From contig JBDZVX010000011.1 in NCBI GenBank assembly GCA_040255925.1, positions 1 to 34,600 on the forward strand: a stretch of DNA of 34,600 nt. The letters are read 5' to 3'. The notes under the pieces were generated by a model. The model made no database searches. It was not told the origin of the DNA and saw only the letters and a list, made by a program, of their open reading frames with translations. This document shows positions 1 through 7,275 of the stretch, piece by piece (position 1 is the stretch's first letter; every line of letters starts with the position of its first letter). The position numbers and the translations under genes are program-made. Source of the DNA: Nitrolancea sp040255925 (GTDB lineage Bacteria; Chloroflexota; Chloroflexia; Thermomicrobiales; Thermomicrobiaceae).

Positions 1-598
1 GATGGCCCACCCGGCCATCGACGTAGGCGAGAAACGCCATGACCACGTGAGCCGGCACGGCAAGCGCCACTCCCGGCCCGACGACCATCGTGTTGATGCC
101 AAGGACCCGCCCCTGGGCATCCGCGAGCGGTCCACCCGAGTTTCCGGGATTAAGCGCGATATCGGCCCGGAGCAGATCCCGCGAATCATCCGGCTCGGGC
201 AGCCCGCTGATGATCCCCGCCGTCAACGCGTGTGCCACACCGAATGGATGCCCCATGGCGACGACCAGTTGCCCGACACGGGCCTCCCACGAATCCGCAA
301 CCGGAGCCGGCTGAAGCTGCTCCCGGTCGATCGTCAGCGCGGCGAGGTCGTTTCCCCGGTCACGGGCAACCAGCCTGGCCGTGACGGTCTCCCCGCCCGG
401 GAGCACGACCGCCAAATCCGCGGATTGGGCGACGTGGCTGTTGGTGATTACCAAGCCGTTGCTCGACCAGATCACGCCGCTACCGCCGCCCTGCCTACCC
501 GCGCGAATCGCGACAACGCTCTCACGGAGCCGCCCGGCGAGTTCGTGCAGTTCGCCGGCCAGCGGTGGCATTCGCGTGAGAGAAGGGATTGCTACCAT
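1..598 (-). CDS. Trypsin-like serine protease, HtrA/S1C type (3' end beyond window)
   Basis: Reading the minus strand from the ATG at 598 gives an open frame of at least 199 codons that runs off the left edge. It contains the full chymotrypsin-fold triad: His in TNSHVAQ, Asp in RGNDLAAL and Ser in GNSGGPL, each with HtrA-type surroundings, so it is predicted to be an active endopeptidase of the S1C family. A C-terminal PDZ domain is expected but would lie outside the window. The start is well supported: AAGGAG lies 6 nt upstream, inside the last codons of the preceding protease gene, and the genes are only 10 bp apart, so they are probably cotranscribed and translationally coupled. No signal peptide or membrane segment is seen at the N-terminus, so a cytoplasmic location is likely (inference). 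Confidence 0.85.
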   Translation of the reverse strand, partial: MVAIPSLTRMPPLAGELHELAGRLRESVVAIRAGRQGGGSGVIWSSNGLVITNSHVAQSADLAVVLPGGETVTARLVARDRGNDLAALTIDREQLQPAPVADSWEARVGQLVVAMGHPFGVAHALTAGIISGLPEPDDSRDLLRADIALNPGNSGGPLADAQGRVLGINTMVVGPGVALAVPAHVVMAFLAYVDGRVGH

Positions 599-608
599 GG
601 CGCGCTCC

Positions 609-1535
609 TTATCGCTCGCCAACGGTCACGGTGATATCCATGACTTGACCACCACGGACAATCTTGGCAACCTGCTGCGTGCCGACACTCCCCGGTCCGA
701 GCCGGTCACTGAGTGCTTCCAGGCCACCAATAGGGCCACCAGCAAAGGCAACTAAGATATCGCCGAGCAACAGACCCGCGCGGTCGGCTGGGCTACCAGC
801 CTCGACCCCCACGAGTAAGAGGCCGGTCTCGACGGTGAGGCCGCTTCGCTGCCGCAGCGAATCCGGGAGACCAACCGGTTGCGCCGCGATACCAAGGTAG
901 CCATGCCGCACCTTCCCCTGGGACGTCAGTGCCTGCACCACCCGGTTCAGCACCGCATAGGGCACGGTGACCGCCAGTCCACGGGCCAACGCCGAACTGT
1001 TCATGCCAATCACCCGCCCCGAACCGTCGATGAGCGGTCCGCCGGAGAAGCCCGGGTAGAGCGTGACATCAGAACGGACAACCCCTTCGATCCGCCCGCC
1101 ACGCCAGGTGCGCCAGGCACCGTCCGTTGCGCTGACGATCCCCATCGTGGCCATCGGGCTGCCACCGAAGGGGCGGCCGAGCGCCAGGACGAGATGGCCG
1201 ACCTTGGGCTCCGTCTCGGACGGTACAAACGGCGTCAGGCTGCCGGCATCGACCTTCAGGACCGCGATATCAGTCCCCGGATCACGGCCGATCAAGCGCG
1301 CCGCGATATCCCGGCCATCCGGAAGGCCGATCACGAGCTCCTCTACACGTTGAATGACATGGTCGGCCGTTACGATCAGGCCATCGGCACTCCAGATCAG
1401 TCCGGTCGCCCCAACCCGGCGGCGCGCGCTCACCTGGACAAGGGACGGCACGGCAAGCGCCACGGCATCGGCCAGGCTATCTGAAAACTCAACGACGATA
1501 CTCTTCTCGCTTGGTTGGCTCGATTCGGTACTCAT
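609..1535 (-). CDS. Trypsin-like serine protease with PDZ domain, HtrA/S1C type
   Basis: This 308-aa protein has the HtrA layout: a protease domain (about residues 25-200) with His in VTADHVIQ, Asp in PGTDIAVL and Ser in GFSGGPLI, then one PDZ domain (about 215-305) with the peptide-binding start HGYLGIA and the GSPADRAGL...GDIL core. A longer frame reaches upstream to 1703. The ATG at 1535 was chosen because AGGAG lies 7 nt before it and the upstream extension is arginine-rich and unlike any HtrA leader. There is no signal peptide or transmembrane helix, unlike most DegP/DegS proteins, so an intracellular quality-control or regulatory role is possible. It lies 190 bp downstream of a co-directional response regulator and 10 bp upstream of a second HtrA-like gene, suggesting a stress-response group. 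Confidence 0.88.
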   Translation of the reverse strand: MSTESSQPSEKSIVVEFSDSLADAVALAVPSLVQVSARRRVGATGLIWSADGLIVTADHVIQRVEELVIGLPDGRDIAARLIGRDPGTDIAVLKVDAGSLTPFVPSETEPKVGHLVLALGRPFGGSPMATMGIVSATDGAWRTWRGGRIEGVVRSDVTLYPGFSGGPLIDGSGRVIGMNSSALARGLAVTVPYAVLNRVVQALTSQGKVRHGYLGIAAQPVGLPDSLRQRSGLTVETGLLLVGVEAGSPADRAGLLLGDILVAFAGGPIGGLEALSDRLGPGSVGTQQVAKIVRGGQVMDITVTVGER

Positions 1536-1725
1536 CGACGTTCTCCTATCAGAAACCGCGCATCTCCGCCGGTCGATGTATCTCATTCGCGCGGGCGGCG
1601 AGTCATACGAGACCTTAGCGTGAGGATATGGGGAAACCAGGAAGGATGGTACCGGCCGAAGCGGTGGCTTGGGACCTAGACAAATGGGTAGGTACCGGTC
1701 CACGCCGGCCGGAGCCAGCAGTTCA

Positions 1726-2367
1726 TCAGAATACGATCAGGCCGGCGCGTCCGGCCTGGGCAACCGCCTCGGCTCGACTCGAAACACCAAGCTTGTCAAA
1801 GATCGACGCGACGTGGAACTTGACGGTGTGCTCACTGATATGGAGCTCGGCCGCGATCGCCTTGTTCGGCAGTCCCCGCGCGATCAACTGCAGAATCTCC
1901 CGCTCGCGTTCCGTCAGTGACTCAACCATGGCTGGCCCACTCCGCGTCGGGGATTGATGGAAGGACTCCTCGGCCAGCACCGACGCGGCGCGAGGGTCGA
2001 GCACAACAAGTCCCTGGGCAACGGCGTGGATCGCTTCCACCATCTCCTCGGTTGTGGCGTCACGCAGCAGCAGACCATGCATTCCGAGTCGCAGTACGTC
2101 GGCGACACGGTCGGGGCTCCCGAACAGCAGAAGGACCGGGGGCAAGATTCTGGCACGATCTGGACGGGCAAGGGATTCAAGCCAGGAATCCGGCTCATCG
2201 CCGGTATCGAGCAGGATGACATCCGGCGCCAACGATTCGACGCGCGTGATAAGCTCATCAATGTCGGTCGCCGATCCGGCGATCTCGATTTCAGGGTCAG
2301 AGGTGATGAGCATCGTTAACCCGGCGCGAGCCACCGCGTAGACGGCGGCGATTAAGACGCGGATCAT
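1726..2367 (-). CDS. Response regulator, NarL/LuxR type, with degenerate receiver
   Basis: A protein of about 213 aa with an N-terminal receiver-like domain and a C-terminal LuxR-type HTH (about residues 148-208, LTEREREIL...NKAIAAELHISEHTVKFH), so a DNA-binding transcription factor. The phospho-acceptor Asp is present (D54 in VILLDTGD). The acidic pair that normally follows the first beta strand is replaced by VLIAAVYAVARAG, and the conserved Lys near the end of the receiver is Arg (LLLRDAT). Mg-dependent phosphorylation by a histidine kinase is therefore doubtful, and it may respond by another route. No kinase gene is nearby. The frame opens with GTG at 2370 followed by ATG at 2367. ATG is preferred but the ribosome site is weak. 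It is divergent from another atypical regulator at 2682. Confidence 0.85.
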   Translation of the reverse strand: MIRVLIAAVYAVARAGLTMLITSDPEIEIAGSATDIDELITRVESLAPDVILLDTGDEPDSWLESLARPDRARILPPVLLLFGSPDRVADVLRLGMHGLLLRDATTEEMVEAIHAVAQGLVVLDPRAASVLAEESFHQSPTRSGPAMVESLTEREREILQLIARGLPNKAIAAELHISEHTVKFHVASIFDKLGVSSRAEAVAQAGRAGLIVF

Positions 2368-2390
2368 CACGGTACCTACTGATCATCACG
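2362..2390. repeat. 10-bp direct repeat over the regulator start codon
   Basis: GATCATCACG occurs at 2362-2371 and again at 2381-2390, with a 19-bp period. On the minus strand the copies read CGTGATGATC, so the GTG-ATG start of the response regulator sits in one copy. The second copy lies 19 nt upstream and out of frame. It could be an operator (two helical faces about two turns apart), a decoy start, or chance. Confidence 0.5.
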
Positions 2391-2681
2391 ACTATTGCCG
2401 ATTCGGCTACCAGAGCGCTGCACCGGGAACCGAAAGGGATTATAATTCTTCAAGGCCTCTGGCGCGGTGTAGTATGATCGGTAGAAGCAGGTGAGCACGA
2501 ATCCGGCTGAAGGCACCGTTCGGTTAACCCGGTTGGGGGGCAAAGTGCTCCCAATATGTTCCATTGAGACGTTTGAGGTTGACAACACATTCGTGGCGAA
2601 CTATCCTGATAAGGTTGGGAGACAGTTCTCGTTAAGTATGTCACAAGGTTATCACGAGTACTGTCCAAATAATAGACAGGC
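2371..2681. other. Divergent intergenic region between two response regulators
   Basis: About 310 bp with no convincing gene; short open frames on both strands have no family resemblance. It holds the direct repeat beside the minus-strand start, an AT-rich patch with the self-complementary ATTATAAT at 2439-2446 that lacks a matching -35 element on either strand, and the promoter candidate for the plus-strand regulator (2579-2607). Confidence 0.6.
2579..2607 (+). promoter_or_regulatory. Sigma-70-like promoter for the plus-strand regulator
   Basis: A perfect TTGACA (2579-2584) is followed after 17 nt by TATCCT (2602-2607), a 4/6 match to the -10 consensus. Transcription would start near 2614, leaving a leader of about 70 nt before the GTG at 2682. 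It is the best promoter match in this intergenic region. Confidence 0.5.
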
Positions 2682-3452
2682 GTGGGGCTAACAATCGTGG
2701 CGCGTTCGACTGTCGTAATCCTAGATCACCGTGTCCTCGTGCGCCGCGGGTTGGAAGCGATCGTTGCCGATAGCGGCACACACGAAGTCCAATTCGTGGC
2801 AAGTTCGGCGGCTGAGCTCTTTTCGATCCTTGAAGAGCGCCGCCTAACGGGCGAACCTCTGCCCGATGTTGTGATCCTCGATATCTTTATCCCCTATGAA
2901 GATGGTCTGGCCGTTCTTTCCCGGCTGGCCCAGGAGTTTCCATCTGTAGCACCATTTGTCATTACCGATTCCAACGATCCCGCGCACATGCGGCTCGCCT
3001 TCGCGCACGGCGCCCGTGCCTATGCCCTGCGTGATGTCTCGGCCTCAGTCATCACCGGCGCGCTGGAAGCGCTTCCGATCAACCGGCATTTTGTCGGTCC
3101 GGTCATGGTTGGCCATTTGATTCGTGCCTTCGTGACCGAGCAACGGCAGCCGGGAAATGTGTTGACTGAGCGGGAGCAGGATGTCCTGCGTCTCGCCGCC
3201 CAGCGGCTCAGTAACCGCGAGATCGCCAAGAGCCTTTCGATCACCGAGAATACGGTTAAAACGCACCTCCGGCACGCTTCCGAGAAACTCGGGGCCAAGA
3301 CCCGCCACGAGGCGGTGTCGTTCGCGATCGAAACCGGCATGATCTTGGAGCCACGACTGACTCCGCTTACGAAGGCCGTTCCCCGGACCCATGACTCGTC
3401 GCAGGTCCCGGAAGATACACCGCCGGAGCGCGCCACCGCATCCGGCAGCTAG
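2682..3452 (+). CDS. Response regulator, NarL/LuxR type, with atypical receiver
   Basis: This 256-aa protein has a receiver-like domain (about residues 8-130) and a LuxR-type HTH (about 158-220, LTEREQDVL...NREIAKSLSITENTVKTH). The phospho-acceptor Asp is in place (D67 in DVVILDIFIP). The usual acidic pair is reduced to one acid (ILDH), and the switch Lys is replaced by Arg (ALRDVS), as in the divergent regulator at 1726. After the HTH comes a polar tail of about 35 residues with no recognised domain. The start is uncertain: GTG at 2682 or GTG at 2697, neither with a strong ribosome site. The two atypical regulators may be a paralogous pair acting on the shared intergenic region, which is inference. 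Confidence 0.85.
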   Translation: MGLTIVARSTVVILDHRVLVRRGLEAIVADSGTHEVQFVASSAAELFSILEERRLTGEPLPDVVILDIFIPYEDGLAVLSRLAQEFPSVAPFVITDSNDPAHMRLAFAHGARAYALRDVSASVITGALEALPINRHFVGPVMVGHLIRAFVTEQRQPGNVLTEREQDVLRLAAQRLSNREIAKSLSITENTVKTHLRHASEKLGAKTRHEAVSFAIETGMILEPRLTPLTKAVPRTHDSSQVPEDTPPERATASGS

Positions 3453-3757
3453 CGTGATCCTACCGGACAATTCGCCGCTACTCCCCAGGTTCACCCGCAC
3501 AATCCAGCCTCAATAAGCCAACCTACCGGTTGGCGCGAAGCCGATTATTCCTCTCGCACGTTGTAATAGCATGATGGGGCAACAGATCAGTCGAATAGTC
3601 TGGCACGGCATCCCCTGGGATGTCCGGAACCGGCTGGTGTCTGAGGTTCTCGCTCCCATTCGAGGGACCGCGAAAGCGCGAATGGGTGCGGATTTTTGCG
3701 TGCGCGAGACGGCGATGCTCCAGACCGTCGAGCGCGGAACACGGAAGGGATCGATGA
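3453..3757. other. Intergenic region with hairpins
   Basis: 305 bp without a convincing gene. An open frame at 3571-3819 overlaps the next gene out of frame and resembles nothing. The region holds a terminator-like hairpin at 3517-3534. It also holds a second inverted repeat, CCCATTCG at 3655-3662 and CGAATGGG at 3679-3686 with a 16-nt loop, followed a few bases later by TTTTT. The second could be a weak terminator or a leader structure for the transglycosylase gene. Confidence 0.5.
3517..3534 (+). terminator. Hairpin after the response regulator
   Basis: GCCAACC-TACC-GGTTGGC gives a perfect 7-bp stem with a 4-nt loop, 65 bp after the regulator stop codon. There is no clean U-tract, only a scattered TTATT further on, so intrinsic termination is plausible rather than certain. 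Confidence 0.4.
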
Positions 3758-4249
3758 TTGGGTTTTCAGAAGCACGGGAAAGGGATATTGGGACGGCGCG
3801 CGACGTTCCTCGTATTTAGCCTCCTGGTCGCACTCCTCCTGACCGTTACTCCCGCGTCCGCGACAAACCTCGAAGGAACCTGGAAATGGCGCGACACGAT
3901 TGTCGCGGCCGGGGTGGCCAACGACATCCCACCCGGACTCATCCAGGCGGTAATGGCCGTCGAATCCGGTGGCGACCCGAAGGCACTCGGCGGACAGTCG
4001 ATGGGTCTGATGCAGATCATGCCGTTCTGGTTTAAAGCCGGCGAAGATCCCTGGGATCCCACGACCAATATCCATAAGGGAGCCCAGATCCTGCGTCAAT
4101 GTGAGGACAAAGCCGGTGGCTGGCATCCCGGCGAAGACTGGACAAAGGCGATGGCCTGTTACAATAGTGGATCGATCCACGGAAACGTGCCTGGGTACGT
4201 TTCCAAAGTCCGAGCAGCCTGGATAGCCCTCGCTGCCCAAGGCGGCTGA
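3758..4249 (+). CDS. Secreted lytic transglycosylase (SLT/lysozyme-like)
   Basis: A 163-aa exported protein predicted to cleave peptidoglycan glycan strands. The basic N-terminus and hydrophobic run (about residues 16-30) end in a signal-peptidase site near TPASA|TN. The mature domain has the soluble-lytic-transglycosylase hallmarks: catalytic Glu E69 in AVESGG, then SMGLMQIMP and AMACYNSG. It is short, essentially one catalytic domain with no LysM or other wall-binding module. The frame starts with TTG at 3758, supported by GGAAGG 9 nt upstream; a second TTG at 3788 is possible. An ATG at 3754 is in another frame and does not lead into this protein. A strong hairpin follows at 4271-4310, so the gene is probably monocistronic. 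Confidence 0.85.
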   Translation: MGFQKHGKGILGRRATFLVFSLLVALLLTVTPASATNLEGTWKWRDTIVAAGVANDIPPGLIQAVMAVESGGDPKALGGQSMGLMQIMPFWFKAGEDPWDPTTNIHKGAQILRQCEDKAGGWHPGEDWTKAMACYNSGSIHGNVPGYVSKVRAAWIALAAQGG

Positions 4250-4270
4250 GTCTCCGAAAGTCCCCGATTC

Positions 4271-4310
4271 GGCAGGGCACCATCCTGGATTAGTGGGATG
4301 CTGCCCTGCC
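4271..4310 (+). terminator. Rho-independent terminator-like hairpin
   Basis: GGCAGGGCA (4271-4279) pairs with TGCCCTGCC (4302-4310), and inside that CATCC (4281-4285) pairs with GGATG (4296-4300). One mismatch separates the two stems and the loop is 10 nt. It begins 22 bp after the transglycosylase stop. The U-tract is short (TTAT), so it may also be a simple palindromic repeat. Confidence 0.6.
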
Positions 4311-4377
4311 TTATACGCCCGCTTTCTCCACGTACGTGACAAAACATTCAGCCCACGCAGACCAGCATGATGCGGTG

Positions 4378-4406
4378 TTGTCATCCTAAGTACGTAGCGT
4401 AAGAAT
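4378..4406 (+). promoter_or_regulatory. Sigma-70-like promoter for the small membrane protein
   Basis: TTGTCA (4378-4383, 5/6 match) lies 17 nt before AAGAAT (4401-4406, 4/6). The start point would be near 4413, about 75 nt before the ATG at 4488. Downstream, at 4461-4470, is the perfect palindrome ATCACGTGAT, and upstream at 4329-4338 is CACGTACGTG; either could be a regulator site. Confidence 0.35.
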
Positions 4407-4487
4407 AACTAGTAGCTTCGCAGAAGCATGCTGGATTCCGGCACACACCGGACTGGGAAAATCACGTGATGAAAGGACGTGGGAGGG

Positions 4488-4859
4488 ATGCGCCAGACAG
4501 CGGTCAAATTCGGGGTTCTCGCCACCGCGCTGCTCCTCTTCGCGGCCGGCTACCTGGTTCTCGTCGCGGCAAATGATCACGACGGTTACGATTACACGAT
4601 CCAAGTCAGCGGGACGCCGGGATTGAAGATCACCGGAAACTGTGTGGTCGATACCGCCTCCGGCTCGGTCGTCAAGGATTTCACCGGCCCGGCCGACCGG
4701 GTGGAGCATGTTACCGGCACCGGAGTCCGATGCCACCTGCATAAGGAACAAGACGACGGGAGCCTGAGGCTGACCATCAGCCAGAACGGGAATGTTGTTT
4801 CCGAATCCGAAAGCTCCGGTGGATCGAGCGACATCGATGCCTCAGTCTCCGTCAGCTAA
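4488..4859 (+). CDS. Small membrane-anchored or secreted protein of unknown function
   Basis: A 123-aa protein with one hydrophobic N-terminal segment (about residues 7-27, FGVLATALLLFAAGYLVLVA) and then a polar, beta-rich extracytoplasmic part. That part contains YDYTIQVSGTPGLKITGNC, two cysteines that could pair, and a serine-rich C-terminus. I do not recognise the family; the outline recalls small single-pass proteins with an Ig-like or MmpS-like outer domain, but this is only a resemblance in shape. ATG 4488 was chosen over GTG 4479 because AAAGGA lies 10 nt before it and the hydrophobic segment then starts in a normal position. It has its own promoter candidate and no obvious partner gene. 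Confidence 0.65.
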   Translation: MRQTAVKFGVLATALLLFAAGYLVLVAANDHDGYDYTIQVSGTPGLKITGNCVVDTASGSVVKDFTGPADRVEHVTGTGVRCHLHKEQDDGSLRLTISQNGNVVSESESSGGSSDIDASVSVS

Positions 4860-4943
4860 CAGAATGGACAGCGTGACAATGGCTGGAGCAAACGATACGG
4901 GGGAGTTTCTCATCCCCGTCTCCCAGTGGGAACCGGATGCCGG

Positions 4944-5710
4944 ATGAGCGGAGACCATCCGTTTGACATCGAGCGGGCGCTCGGTCTCATCCAGGAGGCC
5001 GTTCGGCGGTACCCAAAACCTGCCGCCTACGCACTGGCTGATGAGGGACTCGACTCCCGGTTCGAGCAGCTCGTGGCCTGCATTATCTCAATTCGGACAC
5101 GAGATGAACTCACCGAACCGGCGGCGCGGGCGCTTTTCCAGCTTGCCAATACCCGGAAGCGCTGTGCCGGATGACGCCGGAAGAGATCAACCGGCCGATT
5201 GCCCATACGGCATACCACGAGACGAAGGCCCACTGGATCCGCGAGACCGCCTGCCGGATCGTGCATCAGTACGGCGGGACGGTACCCTGCAACGAGAAAG
5301 ACCTGCTCACACTCAAAGGTGTAGGGCTAAAGTGCGCGAGCGTCGTGCTCGCACTAGCCTGCGGCCAGCCGGCCATCATCGTCGAGACGCACGTGCAGCG
5401 GCTGGTCAATACCTGGGGCTACGTACATTCGACGACACCCCGGCAGACGGTCAAAGCGCTCGAAGCCAAGCTTCCGCAACAGTACTGGACCGCGTTCAAC
5501 CGCTGGCTCGAGCCGTTCGACAAATACGCGTGTAGGCCCGAACGTCGAGATGCACTGCGGCCAGAGGTCCGCACCCTCTGTCCAGCACGGGAAACCGGCA
5601 CTAATCCGGCTTGGACGAAGACGAGACCACAATCCGTGTGCGACCGCGCCGGTGGCTTGGCTTCTGGGCTGCTCACCGGGGGACCGACTCGACCGCGTCG
5701 AGGCCGATAA
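4944..5710 (+). pseudogene. Endonuclease III-like DNA glycosylase, frameshifted and decaying
   Basis: Two overlapping frames together make one HhH-GPD (Nth-like) base-excision-repair glycosylase. Frame one (4944-5174) gives FEQLVACIISIRTRDELT, the start of the catalytic core. Frame two (from about 5150) continues with TPEEI...HETKAHWI, the helix-hairpin-helix LKGVGLKCASVVL with the catalytic Lys, then VETHVQRL. Restoring one C in the CCC run at 5152-5154 joins them as NTPEALCRMTPEEI, which fits the family. Other signs of decay: the catalytic Asp of the usual VD-T/V-H motif is Glu, and the second and third cysteines of the C-terminal [4Fe-4S] motif are missing (Cys, 15 residues, Cys with no Cys between). 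The frame then runs 38 bp into the convergent neighbour. A sequencing error could explain the shift but not the lost residues. Confidence 0.75.
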
Positions 5711-7079
5711 TTCGCCCACGCATCTCCAACGGAATGGGCAGGTCGAACATCCGCAGGATTGTCGGCGTGATGTCGTAAATCGAGAGGCCGTCGCGCCGGC
5801 CCGGCTGGACGCCCGGTCCGGATACGATGCAAACGCCCTCCTTGGCATGGTTCGCGTCATCAGGGCCGGTATCGTTCTCAAACGTATGAATCCGGCCATG
5901 GCCGAGGCTGCCATTGCTGCGCCAGGCCAGATCGCCGAAGTAGACGATCAGATCCGGTGGAATCCCGCGTTGCTCGGCCCATAGATCGTCTGGGCGGAAG
6001 ACGCGCGTTCCAATCGATCTCCCATCCGGGCCGGGCAAGGCTTCAAGCTTCGCGATCAGCTCATCGCGCAATGCCTCGTACTCGGATGGTGCAACGATAC
6101 CGTTCGGCTCGCGCCCCTGGACATTGCAACACAGGCGGCAGTAGTAGCCGCCCTCACCCCAGGCGCGCGTGCGCTCCCAGTCTACTGACGCGCGACTAAA
6201 CGGTACGCTCCCGTCGGGCTGCTCGCGCAGGACCAAATATCCTTCCCGGATCAACCACTCGTTTACACAGACAGCGCCTTCCATGCATTGGGCGCCATGA
6301 TCGGAGACCACAAACACCACGGTATCCCGATCAAAGCGGCCCAAAAGCTCGCCGATCTCGTCGTCCAGATACTCGTAATAGCCGCGAATCACCTCCTGAT
6401 ACCGATGATTCGGCTCGTGTTTGGGATGGGTCGTATCGAAGAATCGCCAAAACGCATGGTGGATGCGATCGAGGCCGATTTCGACCATCATGAAGAAGTC
6501 CCAGGGGCGGGTGTCCAGGAGATGCCTAGCCACCGTGAAATGTTGCTCGGTCATCTCGTAGATTTCACTGAGGATGCGGTCGCGGTCATCGCTGCGGAAA
6601 TTCCGAACATCGACCCGGTAGGGACCGACCAATGCCTCGATTTCGGCGCGCAGGCCGGTAGGGTAGGTGTACGTGTCTTTTCGCGGATCAGGTGTCAAAA
6701 AACAACTCACCAGTTCGCCGGCGACCGGGGCGGGCGGATAGGTCTGGGGAACGCCGAGCAGGGTGACGTGCTTTCCGGCACGGCCGAGGTGATCCCAGAG
6801 CCGGTCGGTCGTCAGCGAACGGGAATCGGCAAAGCTGAGGCCGTCGTACGCGTAATCCCGGCGATTCCGGAAGCCATAGATCCCGAGTTCACCGGGATCA
6901 CGGCTCGTCATCATGCAGCTCCAAGCCGGGACCGTGATCGGCGGATCGGTGCTGCGGAGCCGGCCCCAAGCACCAGCCCGAACCAGCGACCGCAGATTAG
7001 GAAGGTCATCCAGCCATCGATCAAAGATCAGCGTCGGTTCAGCACAGTCTAAGCCAATAACCGCGACTTTCGTGCTCAT
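5673..7079 (-). CDS. AlkP-superfamily phosphohydrolase/phosphodiesterase
   Basis: A 468-aa protein of the alkaline-phosphatase fold (type I phosphodiesterase/nucleotide pyrophosphatase-like). Visible two-metal-site elements are D11 in VIGLDCAEP, the nucleophilic Thr T49 in PPITVPAW, the Asp/His of GLDRIHHAFW, the Asp/His of VSDHGA and a late His in DANHAKEG. Members hydrolyse or transfer phosphoester groups; the substrate cannot be read from sequence. There is no signal peptide, so it is probably cytoplasmic. The ATG at 7079 was chosen because GGAGG lies 8 nt upstream; a GTG at 7094 is in frame but overlaps that site. It is divergent from the PKS locus, where a paralogue sits at 22483-24093, suggesting a shared pathway. 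Its 3' end overlaps the broken glycosylase gene. Confidence 0.85.
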   Translation of the reverse strand: MSTKVAVIGLDCAEPTLIFDRWLDDLPNLRSLVRAGAWGRLRSTDPPITVPAWSCMMTSRDPGELGIYGFRNRRDYAYDGLSFADSRSLTTDRLWDHLGRAGKHVTLLGVPQTYPPAPVAGELVSCFLTPDPRKDTYTYPTGLRAEIEALVGPYRVDVRNFRSDDRDRILSEIYEMTEQHFTVARHLLDTRPWDFFMMVEIGLDRIHHAFWRFFDTTHPKHEPNHRYQEVIRGYYEYLDDEIGELLGRFDRDTVVFVVSDHGAQCMEGAVCVNEWLIREGYLVLREQPDGSVPFSRASVDWERTRAWGEGGYYCRLCCNVQGREPNGIVAPSEYEALRDELIAKLEALPGPDGRSIGTRVFRPDDLWAEQRGIPPDLIVYFGDLAWRSNGSLGHGRIHTFENDTGPDDANHAKEGVCIVSGPGVQPGRRDGLSIYDITPTILRMFDLPIPLEMRGRIIGLDAVESVPR

Positions 7080-7139
7080 GGTGGTATCCTCCACAGCATT
7101 GAGCTGTCAGCTCGTTCCAGGTCAGATCACGGGCATCAT

Positions 7140-7148
7140 ATTCTACCA
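7140..7148 (-). promoter_or_regulatory. Extended -10 promoter candidate for the AlkP gene
   Basis: On the minus strand TGGTAGAAT gives a 5/6 match to TATAAT (TAGAAT) preceded by the TGn extended -10 motif. No good -35 is present. The start would be near 7133, about 54 nt upstream of the ATG at 7079. Confidence 0.35.
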
Positions 7149-7205
7149 GTCTCAGCACGTTTTCGAGGGCTTGAGCGACATCCGTTCCCATTCCCCATTT
7201 GAATA

Positions 7206-7233
7206 TTGACAGAGTCTAGCCCGGTGTTACACT
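7206..7233 (+). promoter_or_regulatory. Sigma-70-like promoter upstream of PKS1
   Basis: A perfect TTGACA (7206-7211) and TACACT (7228-7233, 4/6) are separated by 16 nt. Transcription would begin near 7240 and run into the PKS locus through a leader of about 417 nt. It is the best promoter match I found by eye in the region ahead of PKS1. Confidence 0.45.
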
Positions 7234-7255
7234 AACAATGAATTGTCCGAGTTCA

Positions 7256-7275
7256 GTGTATTGAGTTCGATACAC
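7256..7275. promoter_or_regulatory. Dyad, possible operator near the PKS promoter
   Basis: GTGTAT (7256-7261) and ATACAC (7270-7275) form an inverted repeat with an 8-nt spacer, 22 bp downstream of the -10 candidate. GAGTTC also occurs twice here (7250-7255 and 7263-7268). The size suits a dimeric repressor site, but no binding protein can be named. Confidence 0.35.

Noticed and set aside
2..634. A 210-codon plus-strand open frame at the left edge
   Set aside because: It is the antisense shadow of the minus-strand protease, whose frame shows a full His-Asp-Ser triad and a ribosome site. The plus-strand product is Arg/His-rich with no family resemblance.
2439..2446. Self-complementary ATTATAAT as a bidirectional -10 element
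   Set aside because: No acceptable -35 lies at 16-18 nt on either strand.
3571..3819. Open frame of 82 codons before the transglycosylase
   Set aside because: It overlaps the signal-peptide region of the transglycosylase out of frame, spans a hairpin and resembles nothing.
4897..4919. ACGGGG/CCCCGT hairpin after the small membrane-protein gene as a terminator
   Set aside because: Only 6 bp of stem, an 11-nt loop and no U-tract after it.
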